Origin: CAYOBW01 sp964402115
GTDB taxonomy: Bacteria; Verrucomicrobiota; Kiritimatiellia; UBA8416; CAYOBW01
DNA: 38,555 nucleotides
Direction: 5' to 3'
Assembly: GCA_964402115.1 (NCBI GenBank)
Contig: CAYOBW010000030.1
Span: 1-38,555, forward strand
Shown one piece after another: positions 18,159 through 26,725 of the stretch. Both the position numbers and the translations under genes were made by a program. The stretch's first letter is position 1; each line of letters starts with the position of its first letter. The notes beneath the pieces were generated by a model that did no database searches, was not told the origin of the DNA, and saw only the letters and a program-made list of their open reading frames with translations.

Positions 18159-19831
18159 ATGCAGTGCAGGTCAATGTCGTTTTCGAAGACGGCTCGTCAC
18201 GCAGGCTGCCGGAGGGCGCCCCGGTTTGCGCGCTGCTGACCTCGCCCCTCTCGCCTGACGGGCTGCCTTACATAGCGGCCCTGGTCAACAACGACCTGTC
18301 TTCTTTGACCTACCCGCTGACGGTCAACAGCCACGTGCGCTTCCTGACGGCTACCGACCCGCACGGGTGGCGCGTCTACCGGCGTTCGCTGTCGTTCCTC
18401 CTCGCCAAGACCGTCAAGGAGCTCTTCCCTCTGGCGCGCTTCTCCCTGGAGCATTCCATGGGACCGGGGCTCTATTGTTCGTTCTTCACGAACCAGGACG
18501 ACGTGCATGGCATTACGCCGGAGCAGTTGACCGCGCTGGAGACGCGCATGCGCGCCGTCGTGGCGGAGAATCTCCCGATCGAGCGGCGCAAACTCGCGTT
18601 CACCGATGCCGTGCGCGAACTGGAGGCGGAAGGGCAGGTTCACAAGCTGAATCTCCTCAAGTACCGCAACCCGCCGCGGGTGGTCATGCACGGGTGCGAC
18701 GGCTACACGGACCTTGCCCACGGCCCGCTCGTCCCCGCCACGGGCGTGCTGGGGACCTTTGCCCTCGTACACCGCCCGCCCGGCTTCGTCCTGCAGGCGC
18801 CCGAGCGCCAGACGCCCCTCCAGGTGCCGCCCTTCGAGGACCAGCCGCACCTGTTCCAGATTTACCAGGAGCACAAGCAGTGGGGCCGTATTCTCGGCGT
18901 GAACACGATCGGCCGGCTCAACGAGCTGACCGCGAGCGGGGAGATCCGCGAGTTCATCATGATCTCGGAGTCGCTGCACGAGAAGAAGTGCGGCCAGATC
19001 GCCGACCGGATCGCGGCCCGCAGGGCCGAGGCCCGCGTCGTCCTGATCGCCGGCCCCTCTTCAGCCGGCAAGACCACCTTCGCCAAGAAGCTCGCGCTGC
19101 ACCTGAAGATCAACGGATTGCGCCCGTTCACGGTATCCACGGACGATTACTTTCTCGGGCCGGAACACACCCCGCGCGACGAGAGCGGCGAGTTGGATTT
19201 CGAGCACATCGAGGCCGTGGACATCGCCCAGTTCAACGCCGACCTCCTGAAGCTCATCGAGGGCCAGGCCGTCGCCCTGCCGCGCTTCAACTTCACCACC
19301 CGGCAGCGCGAGTACCACGGCGAGCGCGTCAAGATCGAGCCGGACCAGATCGTCATCGTCGAGGGCATCCACGGGCTGAATCCGCGGCTCACCCAGATGA
19401 TTCCGCCGGAGCGCACGTTCAGGATCTACATCAGCGCCCTGACCCAGCTCAGCGTGGACCACACCAACCGAATTTCGACCACGGACAACCGCCTGATCCG
19501 CCGGATGGTGCGCGATCACCGTTTCCGGAGCCATTCCGCGATCGAGACCCTGCAGCGCTGGCCCTCGGTCCGCAGCGGCGAGAAGCGCTGGATCTTCCCC
19601 TTCCAGCGCGAGGCCGATGCCACTTTCAATTCCGCGCTCGACTACGAGCTCGCCGTGCTCAAGCCGCTGGTCGAGCCGCTACTGCTCCAGGTCAAGCCCT
19701 CCGATCCCGCGTACGCGGAGTCGCGCCGCCTGACCGAGTTTCTGCTCAATTTCCTGCCCGCTCCCGACTACGTGGTGCCCCGCACGTCCATTCTGCGGGA
19801 GTACATCGGCGGCAGCGGATTTCACTACTAG
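18155..19831 (+). CDS. Nucleoside kinase with TGS and ThrRS/AlaRS-like N-terminal domains
   Basis: 558 aa from the ATG at 18155, which overlaps the preceding stop. Residues 1-65 (VNVVFEDGSSRRLPEGAPVC) are a TGS domain. About 70-230 resembles the second additional domain of threonyl-tRNA synthetase (FLLAKTVKELFPLARFSLEH, then PLVPATGVLGTF). About 295-558 is a Udk/PRK-family P-loop kinase: GPSSAGKT at 300-307, STDDYFLGPEHTP, QIVIVEGIHGLN and RRMVRDHRFR, ending LREYIGGSGFHY. This architecture is known from Thermotoga and many other bacteria, annotated as uridine kinase-like nucleoside kinase. It is a paralogue of the kinase domain at 10391-11740. Cytosolic. Confidence 0.92.
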   Translation: MNAVQVNVVFEDGSSRRLPEGAPVCALLTSPLSPDGLPYIAALVNNDLSSLTYPLTVNSHVRFLTATDPHGWRVYRRSLSFLLAKTVKELFPLARFSLEHSMGPGLYCSFFTNQDDVHGITPEQLTALETRMRAVVAENLPIERRKLAFTDAVRELEAEGQVHKLNLLKYRNPPRVVMHGCDGYTDLAHGPLVPATGVLGTFALVHRPPGFVLQAPERQTPLQVPPFEDQPHLFQIYQEHKQWGRILGVNTIGRLNELTASGEIREFIMISESLHEKKCGQIADRIAARRAEARVVLIAGPSSAGKTTFAKKLALHLKINGLRPFTVSTDDYFLGPEHTPRDESGELDFEHIEAVDIAQFNADLLKLIEGQAVALPRFNFTTRQREYHGERVKIEPDQIVIVEGIHGLNPRLTQMIPPERTFRIYISALTQLSVDHTNRISTTDNRLIRRMVRDHRFRSHSAIETLQRWPSVRSGEKRWIFPFQREADATFNSALDYELAVLKPLVEPLLLQVKPSDPAYAESRRLTEFLLNFLPAPDYVVPRTSILREYIGGSGFHY

Positions 19832-19880
19832 GCCGGCCGCGCGCGACGGGCAGGCGTTCACAACCGGGGGAGAGAGAGTC

Positions 19881-20780
19881 ATGACAGCACGGATCATCGA
19901 TGGCAAGCAGGTAGCGGAAACCATGCGGGCGGAGATCAAGGCCGAAGTCGCGGCGCTGCGCGAACGCGGCATCGTACCTGGGCTGGGCGTCGTGCTCGTG
20001 GGCGACGATCCCGCGTCACGCTCGTACGTCACCGCCAAGGAACAGGCGTGCGCCGACGCCGGCATCTTCTCCGACGACAACCGGCTGCCCGCCTCGGCCA
20101 CGCAGGACGAACTGCTCGCCGTCGTGCGCCGGATGAACGCTGACCCCCGCATCAGCGGCATCCTCGTGCAGCTGCCCCTGCCCCGGCACATGGACGAGGC
20201 CGCCGTACTGCTCGCCATCGACCCCGAGAAGGACGTGGACGGCTTTCACCCGGTCAATGTCGGGCGCATGGTGATCGGCGAACGCTGCTTTCTGCCCTGC
20301 ACGCCGCACGGCGTCGTGCAGCTCCTGGCGCGCAGCGGCGTGACCATCGCCGGGGCGCATGTGGTCGTTGTGGGCCGCAGCAACATCGTCGGCAAGCCCG
20401 TTGCCAACATGCTTCTGCAGAAGAAGCCCAACGCCAACGCCACGGTGACGATCTGCCACACCGGCACGCGCGACATGGCCCACTTCACGCGCCAGGCCGA
20501 CATTCTCATCGTCGCCGCCGGCCGCCCGAACACCGTCACGGCCGCTATGGTGAAAGAAGGAGCCGCCGTGATTGACGTCGGCGTGAACCGCGTGCCGGAC
20601 GCCACGAAGAAGTCCGGGTTCCGGCTCGTGGGCGACGTGGACTTCGACGGGGTCAGGGAGCGCGCCAGCCTCATCACGCCGGTCCCCGGCGGCGTCGGGC
20701 CGATGACCATCACGATGCTGCTTTACAACACGCTCGAGTCCGCCAGGCGCCACGCCGGCCTTGCGGCGCCCGCAACCTGA
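19881..20780 (+). CDS. folD: Bifunctional methylene-THF dehydrogenase / methenyl-THF cyclohydrolase
   Basis: 299 aa. A purine-rich GGGGGAGAGAGAG precedes the ATG. Clear FolD features: an N-terminal IIDGKQVAETMRAEI, RSYVTAKEQACADAGI with the catalytic Tyr/Lys, ISGILVQLPLP, EKDVDGFHPVNVGRM, the NADP-binding VVVGRSNIVGKPVANMLL and the C-terminal TPVPGGVGPMTITMLLYNT. It interconverts 5,10-methylene- and 10-formyl-tetrahydrofolate in the cytosol. The stop lies 15 bp before the UbiA-family gene, so it probably heads an operon with that gene, the PEP-synthase-like gene and the nitroreductase. Confidence 0.97.
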   Translation: MTARIIDGKQVAETMRAEIKAEVAALRERGIVPGLGVVLVGDDPASRSYVTAKEQACADAGIFSDDNRLPASATQDELLAVVRRMNADPRISGILVQLPLPRHMDEAAVLLAIDPEKDVDGFHPVNVGRMVIGERCFLPCTPHGVVQLLARSGVTIAGAHVVVVGRSNIVGKPVANMLLQKKPNANATVTICHTGTRDMAHFTRQADILIVAAGRPNTVTAAMVKEGAAVIDVGVNRVPDATKKSGFRLVGDVDFDGVRERASLITPVPGGVGPMTITMLLYNTLESARRHAGLAAPAT

Positions 20781-20795
20781 AGTGAGGGAGCGGGC

Positions 20796-21749
20796 ATGAG
20801 CGATGCGGCGGCGTTGACCCAGCGCGATCCCTGGCTGACCCGGTTCCGGGCCTATCTGGCCGAGCGCTTTCCCCTTTTCGGTCACGGGCTGCTGATCGTC
20901 AGCTACTGCTCGTCGAACCAGTTCCTTGCGCAGGTGCTCACGACGCCCGGGCCGGTCGCCTACTCCCACCGCTCGGCCCTCATCGCGGTCGTCATGCTCT
21001 GCACGTTCTTCCACCTGCGCGTTTTCGACGAACACAAGGACTACGCCGACGACTGCCGCTTCCACCCGGACCGCGTGCTGCAGCGGGGGCTCGTCACGCT
21101 GCGCGACCTGCGCCGGCTCGGCGCCGCCGCCCTGCTCATCGAGTGGCTGGCCGGGTGGCTGCTCGGCCCCGCGGCCCTGGTTGCCATCCTGGCGGCGCAG
21201 CTATTCTCCGTGCTGATGCTTAAGGAGTTCTTCGTCGGCGCGTGGCTGCGGCGCCATTTCCTCGTTTACGCCTTCAGCCACATGCTGATCATGCCCCTGC
21301 TCGCCCAGATCGTCTACAGCGGCGCCACGGGCCGCTACTTCTGGCAGGCGCCGCCCTGGTTCTGGGTCTACGCCTGCGTCGGTTTCTTCGTCACCTTCAA
21401 CTGGGAGGTGTCGCGCAAAATCCGCGCACCCGAAGAGGAGGTCGAGGGGCTCGATTCCTACACGAAGGTGTTCGGCACCTACGGCGCGGCCTACGTCGTG
21501 CTCCTCGTGCGGGTGATCGACACGGGGCTCGTCGCGCTCGTCGGCCGTCACATCGGCCTCGGGGGCTGGTTCTACGCGGCCCTGGTCGCCCTGTTTGCGG
21601 TCTGCCTGCTGGGCTTCTTCCAGTACCGCCTGCGCACCTCCCCGCGCACGGCGAAGCGGATGGAGCTGTACGCAGGCATGTACATCGTGGCCTTCGACCT
21701 GATCCTGGCGGTCGAGATCGCACGGCTTTACGGTCTGCAGGGGAGTTGA
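20796..21749 (+). CDS. UbiA-superfamily membrane prenyltransferase
   Basis: 317 aa with about eight hydrophobic segments. The first Asp-rich motif is FDEHKDYADD (Asp78, Asp82, Asp85/86), which fits the metal-diphosphate-binding N/D-x-x-x-D motif of UbiA enzymes. The second conserved region, around 205-225, is SRKIRAPEEEVEGLDSYTKV; the Arg/Lys plus acidic cluster and following YTKVFG resemble the second motif though it is not canonical. The enzyme should attach or release an isoprenoid chain at the cytoplasmic membrane; the acceptor is unknown. GGAG precedes the ATG. It is tightly spaced after folD and before the swivelling-His phosphotransferase. Confidence 0.87.
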   Translation: MSDAAALTQRDPWLTRFRAYLAERFPLFGHGLLIVSYCSSNQFLAQVLTTPGPVAYSHRSALIAVVMLCTFFHLRVFDEHKDYADDCRFHPDRVLQRGLVTLRDLRRLGAAALLIEWLAGWLLGPAALVAILAAQLFSVLMLKEFFVGAWLRRHFLVYAFSHMLIMPLLAQIVYSGATGRYFWQAPPWFWVYACVGFFVTFNWEVSRKIRAPEEEVEGLDSYTKVFGTYGAAYVVLLVRVIDTGLVALVGRHIGLGGWFYAALVALFAVCLLGFFQYRLRTSPRTAKRMELYAGMYIVAFDLILAVEIARLYGLQGS

Positions 21750-21795
21750 GCCGGCGCCGCCCGGCGACGGGCGCGACCCGGCAAGGAGCGGAGCG

Positions 21796-24738
21796 ATGGA
21801 GTCAACAACGACAGTGAACCCCGCCGAAGAACCTGCGCAGCCGGTGCGCAGGCCAGCGCTCCAGCTCCGCCAACAGCCCCTTTCGACGGGTAACGCCGCG
21901 CCGGGGCCGGGTTCCGCCCCCGCCGCCGCCCCGGCAGGATCCCCGGCAGAAGCGCCGGCGGCGGCGCAACCCTGGCTGCTCGCAGGCAAAGACGTGCGCC
22001 CGGCGCACCGGCCGCTGGTCGGCGGCAAGGCGCACCAGCTCGCCCGGCTCGGAACGTTCGGCCAGCCGGTCCCACCCTGGTTCGTCGTCACGACGGAGGC
22101 GTTTGCCGCCGCGCTCGCCGCGCCGGAGCTCGCGGCGCGGGTCCGGGCGCGCCTGGCCGACGTGCGAACGGCGGCGGACGTGCCCGCGGCGGCCGCGGAG
22201 ATCCAGGGTTGGGTCCAGGGGCTCAGCCTGCCCCTGCGCCAGCAGGCCGCGCTCCGCGAGATGCAGCAGCACGCCATCCCATCCGGCGCCTGGGTGGCGG
22301 TGCGCTCCTCCGCCGCCGACGAGGACGGCGCCAGCCAGTCCTTCGCCGGCCTGCACGACTCGTTTCTGTTCCTCCGCAGCCCAGCGGAGGTGCAGGGCGC
22401 CATCGTGCGCGTGTGGGCGTCGGCGTTCAACGCGCGGGCGCTCGCCTACCGGCTCGAACGCGGCCTGCCGCTGACCGGCATCCGCATGGCGGTGGTCGTG
22501 CAGCAGATGATCGACGCGGCGGTCAGCGGCGTCATGTTCACCGCCGACCCCGTGACCGGCAGCGTCCAGCACGTTGTCATCAGCGCGCTTTACGGCGCGG
22601 GCGAAGGGCTGGTGAGCGCCGGGCTGGACGCCGACACGTTCACCGTCCACAAACCCGACCTGCGCCATACCGCCGCGCTGGCGCACAAGCGCGAGCAACT
22701 GGTGTACGATGCCGTCGCGGGCGCCGGCCTGCGCCGCGAGCCCGTCCTCGCGGGACGCGCCGAGAGTCCGAGCCTGAGCGGGCGCCAGGTGCAGCTCCTG
22801 GCGCAGACGGCCATCGCGATCGAGAACGCGTGCGGCCGGCCGCAGGATATCGAGTTCGCCCTCGACGCCGCCGGGGCGCTGTTCATCCTGCAGACGCGAC
22901 CGGTCACGACAGCCGCCGAGTACGGCCCCGCGGCCGGCCGCCGCCTGCGCTGGGACAACTCCAACATCATCGAGAGCTACTCGGGCGTGACTTCGGCCAT
23001 GACCTTCAGCTTCATCCGGCGCGCCTATGCGATCGTCTACCACTGCTTCGCGGAGGTCATGGGCATTCCGCGCGGCGTCGTGCGGGCTAATCGCCTGGTC
23101 TTCGAGAACATGCTCGGGCTCTTCCGCGGCCAGGTCTACTACAACCTGCTCAACTGGTACCGGCTCGTGCGCCTGTTCCCGGGCTTCCAGTACAACAAGG
23201 CTTTCATGGAGTCCATGATGGGCGTGCAGGAACCGGCGGAACTGAGGAGCGAGACCCCGCCGCCCGGCGCCTTCCGCCGCTACGCCATCGAACTGCCCCT
23301 GCTGGCCCTGCTGTGTGTGCGCTCGACCGTGAACTTCCTCTTCATCCGCCACTGGGTCGCGCGATTCGAGGCGAATTTCCGCCAGCACTACGGGCGTTGG
23401 ACGGCGCTGGACCTGGACGCACTCAAGCCGCACGAGCTGATGGACGTCTACAACGAAATGGAAGACACGCTGCTCTGGAAGTGGAAAGCGCCGATCATCA
23501 ACGACTTCTACGTGATGGTCTTTTACGGCGTGCTCAAGAAGCTCTGCACGCGCTGGTGCGGCGACGCGGCGGGCGCCCTGCAGAACGACCTCATCTGCGG
23601 CGAGGGCGGCATCGAGAGCACCGAGCCCACGCGCCTGCTCCTCAACCTCGCCGCCACAGCCCAGAAGCAGCCCGGCCTGCGCGACCTGATCGTCAGCCGC
23701 CCGGCGGCCGAAGCCGCCGCCAGCGTGCAGGCCGACGACCGCTTCAATACCTTCCGCAAGGACCTCAAGCGCTATCTGGACCTCTACGGCTTCCGCTGCA
23801 TGAACGAGCTGAAGCTCGAGGAGTACTCGCTGCGCGACCGGCCGGAGTTCGTCTACACGATCCTGCGCAACTATCTCACGCTCGACTCGGCCGCCCTCCT
23901 CGACGTCGCGGCCATGCAGGCCCGTGAGCAGCGCATCCGCCTCGCCGCCGAGGAGCGGGCCTTCGGCGCGCTGGGCGCCCTGCCCTATGCGAAGATCAAG
24001 ACCGCGCTCTTCCGGCGCGTGTTGCGCAACGCGCGGCTGGGGGTGAAGAACCGCGAGAACATGCGTTTCGCCCGCACCCGCATCTACGGCCTCCTGCGCG
24101 AGCTGCTGCGCGCCCTCGGCCGCGCCTTCGCCGCCGAGGGGCTGTTGCCCGCGGCGGAGGACGTCTTCCACCTGACGCTCGACGAGTGCTGGGACTACGT
24201 CAAGGGGACGGCCGTGACAACCGACCTGTCCGCCCTCGCCGCGCTCCGCCGCAAGGAGTTCGAGTCCTACCGCGCCGAGAACGACCACCTGCCGGACGAC
24301 TGTTTCGACACATACGGCATGGCCTACCACCGCAATCTCTTCAAGAAAGCGCGCGGCGCCGATGCGCCGGCCGCGAGTGCGCCAGCCGTGGATGGGACGC
24401 TTCGCGGAACCGGCTGTTGCCCGGGGGTCGTGACAGGGCCGGTCAAAGTGCTGCGGACACCGGGAGACGACCTGCGTCTAAACGGCGAGATCCTGGTGGC
24501 CGACCGCACCGACCCGGGCTGGGTGCCCCTCTACCCGTCCATTTCAGGCCTGCTCATCGAGCGCGGCAGCATCCTCTCGCACTCCGCCATCGTCGCTCGC
24601 GAGATGGGCATTCCCACGATCGTGGGCATCCCCCACCTCACCACCGCCCTGCGCTCTGGACAGGTTGTCAAACTCGACGGCACCTCGGGCATCGTGGAAA
24701 TTGCCAGCGATATTGCGTTGAGCACAAGGGGAGTTTGA
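21796..24738 (+). CDS. PEP-synthase/rifampicin-phosphotransferase-like enzyme, 980 aa
   Basis: Residues 1-60 are Pro/Ala-rich and probably disordered. About 65-375 is a PPDK_N/ATP-grasp domain: LVGGKAHQLARLGTFGQPVP, AVRSSAADEDGASQSFAGLH, VVVQQMIDAAVSGVMFTADP, ALYGAGEGLVSAG and DIEFALD...LFILQTRPV. About 390-870 is a long helical middle region without a recognisable PEP/pyruvate TIM barrel. The C-terminal mobile domain (about 880-970) has SILSHSAIVAREMGIPTIVG with the phospho-carrier His929. This three-part plan matches rifampicin phosphotransferases and related dikinases: ATP charges the histidine, which swivels to phosphorylate a substrate held in the middle domain. The substrate here is unknown; its UbiA neighbour suggests a prenylated or lipid-linked compound (inference). 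The next start is 30 bp away. Confidence 0.88.
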   Translation: MESTTTVNPAEEPAQPVRRPALQLRQQPLSTGNAAPGPGSAPAAAPAGSPAEAPAAAQPWLLAGKDVRPAHRPLVGGKAHQLARLGTFGQPVPPWFVVTTEAFAAALAAPELAARVRARLADVRTAADVPAAAAEIQGWVQGLSLPLRQQAALREMQQHAIPSGAWVAVRSSAADEDGASQSFAGLHDSFLFLRSPAEVQGAIVRVWASAFNARALAYRLERGLPLTGIRMAVVVQQMIDAAVSGVMFTADPVTGSVQHVVISALYGAGEGLVSAGLDADTFTVHKPDLRHTAALAHKREQLVYDAVAGAGLRREPVLAGRAESPSLSGRQVQLLAQTAIAIENACGRPQDIEFALDAAGALFILQTRPVTTAAEYGPAAGRRLRWDNSNIIESYSGVTSAMTFSFIRRAYAIVYHCFAEVMGIPRGVVRANRLVFENMLGLFRGQVYYNLLNWYRLVRLFPGFQYNKAFMESMMGVQEPAELRSETPPPGAFRRYAIELPLLALLCVRSTVNFLFIRHWVARFEANFRQHYGRWTALDLDALKPHELMDVYNEMEDTLLWKWKAPIINDFYVMVFYGVLKKLCTRWCGDAAGALQNDLICGEGGIESTEPTRLLLNLAATAQKQPGLRDLIVSRPAAEAAASVQADDRFNTFRKDLKRYLDLYGFRCMNELKLEEYSLRDRPEFVYTILRNYLTLDSAALLDVAAMQAREQRIRLAAEERAFGALGALPYAKIKTALFRRVLRNARLGVKNRENMRFARTRIYGLLRELLRALGRAFAAEGLLPAAEDVFHLTLDECWDYVKGTAVTTDLSALAALRRKEFESYRAENDHLPDDCFDTYGMAYHRNLFKKARGADAPAASAPAVDGTLRGTGCCPGVVTGPVKVLRTPGDDLRLNGEILVADRTDPGWVPLYPSISGLLIERGSILSHSAIVAREMGIPTIVGIPHLTTALRSGQVVKLDGTSGIVEIASDIALSTRGV

Positions 24739-24768
24739 ACGCCCCATGTTCAACACGGAGGGAGCACC

Positions 24769-25311
24769 ATGACGGTGATGGATGCCATTCGGCGCCGGCG
24801 CTCGATCAGGGCATATCGTCCCGATCCGATTCCGCCGGAGGTGGAGGAACGGCTGCGTGAGGCGCTGCGCCTGGCGCCGTCCGCCTGCAACAACCAACCC
24901 TGGCGATTCCTGTTCGTGCGCCACCCGGCGCGCCGCAGCGAGGTGGCGGCGATCTGCCGCGACCAGAAGTGGCTGGCCGACGCGCCGCTGCTCGTGGTCG
25001 CCTGCGGCCTGCCTGCAGACGCGTATCCGCGCATGGGCGGCAGCGGCAACAGCCTCGACATCGACGTGGCCATCGCGGTCGACCACCTCACGCTCGCGGC
25101 CACAGCGGAAGGGCTCGGCACGTGCTGGATCGGGGCTTTCCACGAGGGCCGGCTCAAGCAATGCCTGGGCATTCCGGCCGCGGTGAAAGTGGTGGCGCTG
25201 ACGCCGGTGGGCTACCCGACCGACCCGCACGCACTGGAGACGGCAACCGCGAAAAGCCGCAAAGTTGCGGAGGACGTCTTTCTGGGCGAGACGTGGCCGA
25301 CTGGACGGTGA
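24769..25311 (+). CDS. Nitroreductase-family FMN oxidoreductase
   Basis: 180 aa, with GGAGGGAG before the ATG. The N-terminus MTVMDAIRRRRSIRAYRPDP carries the Arg-rich FMN-phosphate motif. APSACNNQPWRFLFV is the classic Ser/Asn/Gln flavin segment. GLGTCWIGAF and LTPVGYPTDP complete the short nitroreductase signature. Such enzymes use NAD(P)H to reduce quinones, nitro groups or enones. It is the last gene of the folD-ubiA-PEPS-like run and could reduce a quinone or prenylated intermediate (inference). Convergent with the DUF4434 gene; the 88-bp gap holds no clear terminator. Confidence 0.93.
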   Translation: MTVMDAIRRRRSIRAYRPDPIPPEVEERLREALRLAPSACNNQPWRFLFVRHPARRSEVAAICRDQKWLADAPLLVVACGLPADAYPRMGGSGNSLDIDVAIAVDHLTLAATAEGLGTCWIGAFHEGRLKQCLGIPAAVKVVALTPVGYPTDPHALETATAKSRKVAEDVFLGETWPTGR

Positions 25312-25399
25312 ACGGGGCGGTGCGTGTTGGAGGAACGCAAACCGCAGGGGCAGCGGGCGCCGCAGGGCATTGCCCGCCGCCTACCGCCCGAACCGCCGA

Positions 25400-26698
25400 T
25401 CACTCTACGCGCGGTGCTGGTGATGGCGAGGCGACGGGGACGGGCACGATCACAGGCGGCTCGTTTGTGACGGCAGGGGCCGGCACGACCGTGGGTGGCA
25501 CGTTCGTGGCCACAGGCTCCGTCACGGCTGCAGGCGGTTCGTTCGTGGCAACGGGAGCAGGAACCATTACGGGAGAAGCATTCGTGGCTACGGGAGACGT
25601 CACGATCACAGGCGGTTCGTTCGTGGCGGCAAGAACCGGCACGGACGCAGGTGGCATGTTCGTGACGCTACTGAGTTCGCGCACGGCCGCATGCAGGGCG
25701 GAAGCGGCGTCACCGGCCCGGGGGTCGGCGTAGTCAAGCAACGTGAACAGGGTCAGGCTGCCGAAGTAGGGCGCGGCCAGGGCATGCTGTTTCAGCAGGC
25801 GCTCGGGTGCGGCAGGTCGGGCCGCAAACGGATCGGCCTGGGTCTGTTCGAACGCCTCCAGCACGAGTTCCAGCGCCGGCCCCTGCTCCGGCCAACCGGC
25901 ACGCAACACCTTGTAGTACTCGGCCGCGAACGCCAGGGGCGGGTCGCCGACGCCTCCGCCACTGCCCAGCACGCCGGCGCCGTCCTGCACCAGGACGCGG
26001 TCAACCGCAGGCTCCGTCGTCACGATATCGCGCAGCAGAGCGGCATATAAGTCCGGCGCCGTGCGGCCCCGGAAGAAGGCGCTCACCGCCACCGGCCGCG
26101 CCCCGTCGTGCACACGGATACGCTGTACGCTTAACGCCAGGTAGTCGCGAATCAGCGCCCGCCGTCCGGGCGCCCGCCAGCTCAGGTCGTCAATCTCGTC
26201 AGGCAGGTAGTAGCCAACCCAGGCGGTCTCCTGGCCGTACCTGGCAACGAGCTCCCGCTGCAGGCGTTCGTTCCGGGCCACGCGGGTGAGGAAGTAATCG
26301 CGCAGGACAACGTCACGGGCTTTGATTTGCGTCCAGTAAGTCGAATCCTGGTGAAGCCCCAGCCAGACCGACAGGCCCTGCTCGCGCGCGGCCGCGAAGA
26401 GCGGAGTCAACACGTCGTACTGCTCGGGGTAGGCCACCGACTCCTCGGTCTCGGACTGCTTCCGCCCGGTGCGCAAGTACGCCACACCGTCCACCGCGCA
26501 CCACTGCACGATGACCGTGTCGAGTCCGGCGTCCTTGATCTGCTTCAAGGCGTCCGACCACTCGGCAGCGCTCCAGGCCGCCGCCGCGCGAGTCAACTGC
26601 ACGAAGCTGCCGTCAAGGCGCCCCCCCGCGCCCGTGACCGCCGGCAGGGCCAGCACCCCCAGCAACGCCGCCACCCGACTCCACATCCTGCCCGACAT
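25400..26698 (-). CDS. Secreted DUF4434 (YbcH-like) protein with C-terminal 13-residue repeats
   Basis: 432 aa. The signal peptide ends near 24; AAGGA lies upstream of the ATG at 26698. Residues about 27-340 match DUF4434, a (beta/alpha)-barrel glycoside-hydrolase-like family: LDGSFVQLTRAAAAWSAAEW, GLDTVIVQWCAVDG, LSVWLGLHQDS, WVGYYLPDEIDDLSW with acidic residues where a catalytic acid would sit, and LTLFTLLDYADP. Residues 345-422 are six 13-residue units of the type ATNEPPVIVPAPV, ending in a PSPAP tail, likely an extended linker or wall-crossing stalk. It is the third gene of the nfrB-nfrA-DUF4434 operon, 27 bp after nfrA. In E. coli the gene in that position, ybcH, is also DUF4434 to my recollection. 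It probably trims or modifies the exported polysaccharide in the periplasm. Confidence 0.86.
   Translation of the reverse strand: MSGRMWSRVAALLGVLALPAVTGAGGRLDGSFVQLTRAAAAWSAAEWSDALKQIKDAGLDTVIVQWCAVDGVAYLRTGRKQSETEESVAYPEQYDVLTPLFAAAREQGLSVWLGLHQDSTYWTQIKARDVVLRDYFLTRVARNERLQRELVARYGQETAWVGYYLPDEIDDLSWRAPGRRALIRDYLALSVQRIRVHDGARPVAVSAFFRGRTAPDLYAALLRDIVTTEPAVDRVLVQDGAGVLGSGGGVGDPPLAFAAEYYKVLRAGWPEQGPALELVLEAFEQTQADPFAARPAAPERLLKQHALAAPYFGSLTLFTLLDYADPRAGDAASALHAAVRELSSVTNMPPASVPVLAATNEPPVIVTSPVATNASPVMVPAPVATNEPPAAVTEPVATNVPPTVVPAPAVTNEPPVIVPVPVASPSPAPRVE
25433..25666. repeat. 39-bp tandem repeat, six units, coding
   Basis: Six in-frame 39-bp units within the DUF4434 gene encode 13 residues each, with consensus [AV]TN-x-PP-x-x-V-x-x-P-V. 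The units differ at several codons, so it is an older expansion, but it still offers sites for slipped-strand length change. It is not CRISPR: there are no unique spacers and the frame is kept. Confidence 0.8.
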
Positions 26699-26725
26699 GC
26701 TTACATCCTTCCCGGCCCGCGCCGC

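Noticed and set aside
21802..24330. 842-codon minus-strand open frame opposite the PEP-synthase-like gene
   Set aside because: No recognisable domain, composition biased to Val/Gly/Arg/His; the plus strand has complete ATP-grasp and His-domain motifs.
25433..25666. CRISPR-like array
   Set aside because: Repeats are contiguous, in frame and without spacers; no cas genes are present.
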